Assembly: GCA_009760855.2 (NCBI GenBank)
Contig: WPIO01000010.1
Span: 6,155,001-6,219,000, forward strand
Source: Cristatella mucedo
Taxonomy: Eukaryota > Bryozoa > Phylactolaemata > Cristatellidae
DNA: 64,000 bases
Direction: 5' to 3'
Each line of letters starts with the position of its first letter. The first letter of the stretch is position 1. The notes under the pieces were generated by a model, which was given only the letters and a program-made list of their open reading frames with translations, made no database searches and was not told where the DNA came from. Made by a program: the position numbers and the translations under genes. Below, piece after piece: positions 63,366 to 64,000 of the stretch.

Positions 63366-64000
63366 TGTTGGTAGAAAGAAATGTAATACTGTAATATGTA
63401 ATGGTACCACACGCACGTATTATTACCACTATCATGGGATAATGAAATATCGTTGAGGAATAACCAATTGAACTAACAAATAAATTAAACTGATTCTAAA
63501 GTTGTATCAATCTTCCCATAATAGAAGAAAATTCTTGAAACCATCCTGAATGCACTATGTGCTGAGATTAAGTAGCCCCTAATTGCATCCCCTTCCAAGA
63601 GGTCATATCGTGGAATATTTTTAGTGCGGTAATCCGATATCGGCTAGCGATGGATACTCTTTATGTTAGTAGACGTCGTTTTTAATGACTCTTGCAAAGT
63701 GATTTCAATGCTGATCACGCAACATGACTTCATCCAACTCATTCAATTGCCACGCGATATTTATTGTACGGCGAACCTGCTCGCAAAATCAGTGTAATTT
63801 ATTAAAATAAAAAGCCAATTGAATCATTAGAGTATATTCACATTTTTTATATTTTAGTTTTATTATTTCTTCCTTAATTCGCGACCTAAACCACTTTTCT
63901 GAATAATACTCCCCTAGGGTAAGTTAAGAAGGCAGGGGCTAATGGAACAGAGAGGGTGGTAGACCACACAAGTTGGGATCCTCCTGCGAGCACGGTTACT

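Larger units (their letters stand above)
60498..64000. other. Sequence downstream of CCP110
   Basis: Contains the probable CCP110 3' UTR, one SINE, the G-run duplication and a TG microsatellite. A plus-strand frame near 63140-63275 has CELC-x10-CREC spacing but no other support. Confidence 0.5.

Overview
The window is nuclear DNA from an animal, most likely an invertebrate. It has GT-AG introns, many microsatellites, tRNA-derived SINEs, L2/CR1-like LINEs, a degraded Ty3/gypsy LTR element, a Tc1-like fragment and a hAT-type MITE. Two genes are recognisable, and their protein sequences are far from the vertebrate versions. I cannot place the species; a spiralian such as a mollusc is a guess. 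Most long open frames in the window come from simple repeats or from the wrong strand.

Two genes sit head to head around a compact shared promoter near 48.3-48.9 kb. On the minus strand, eight coding exons between 48318 and 29022 encode folliculin (FLCN), the lysosomal GAP for RagC/D that controls mTORC1 and TFEB/TFE3. On the plus strand, nine coding exons between 48871 and 60497 encode a protein whose N-terminal and C-terminal conserved blocks match CCP110 (CP110), the centriole-capping protein. Joining these exons gives one continuous reading frame of about 1,040 codons. The roughly 550-bp interval between the start codons has a perfect TCACGTGA E-box, two CCAAT boxes in opposite orientation and a nine-codon upstream ORF that abuts the first CCP110 ATG.

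Layout. 1-28 kb has no gene I can identify. It holds CT-rich and GCAC microsatellites, a 187-bp hAT MITE with an 8-bp target-site duplication, LINE tails, two tandem SINEs, a CpG-rich island at 17.4-18.7 kb and four weak candidate coding segments, all on the minus strand. 29-48.3 kb is FLCN. One of its introns is almost wholly a LINE, and its second intron carries the Ty3/gypsy element, itself interrupted by another LINE and a SINE. 48.3-48.9 kb is the shared promoter. 48.9-60.5 kb is CCP110, with LINE remnants in its early introns, a 2.1-kb central exon and a 42-bp perfect palindrome in a late intron. 60.5-64 kb is intergenic, with one SINE, a local tandem duplication and a TG microsatellite.

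No RNA gene, CRISPR array, prokaryotic operon or virus was found. The tRNA-like sequences present belong to SINEs.
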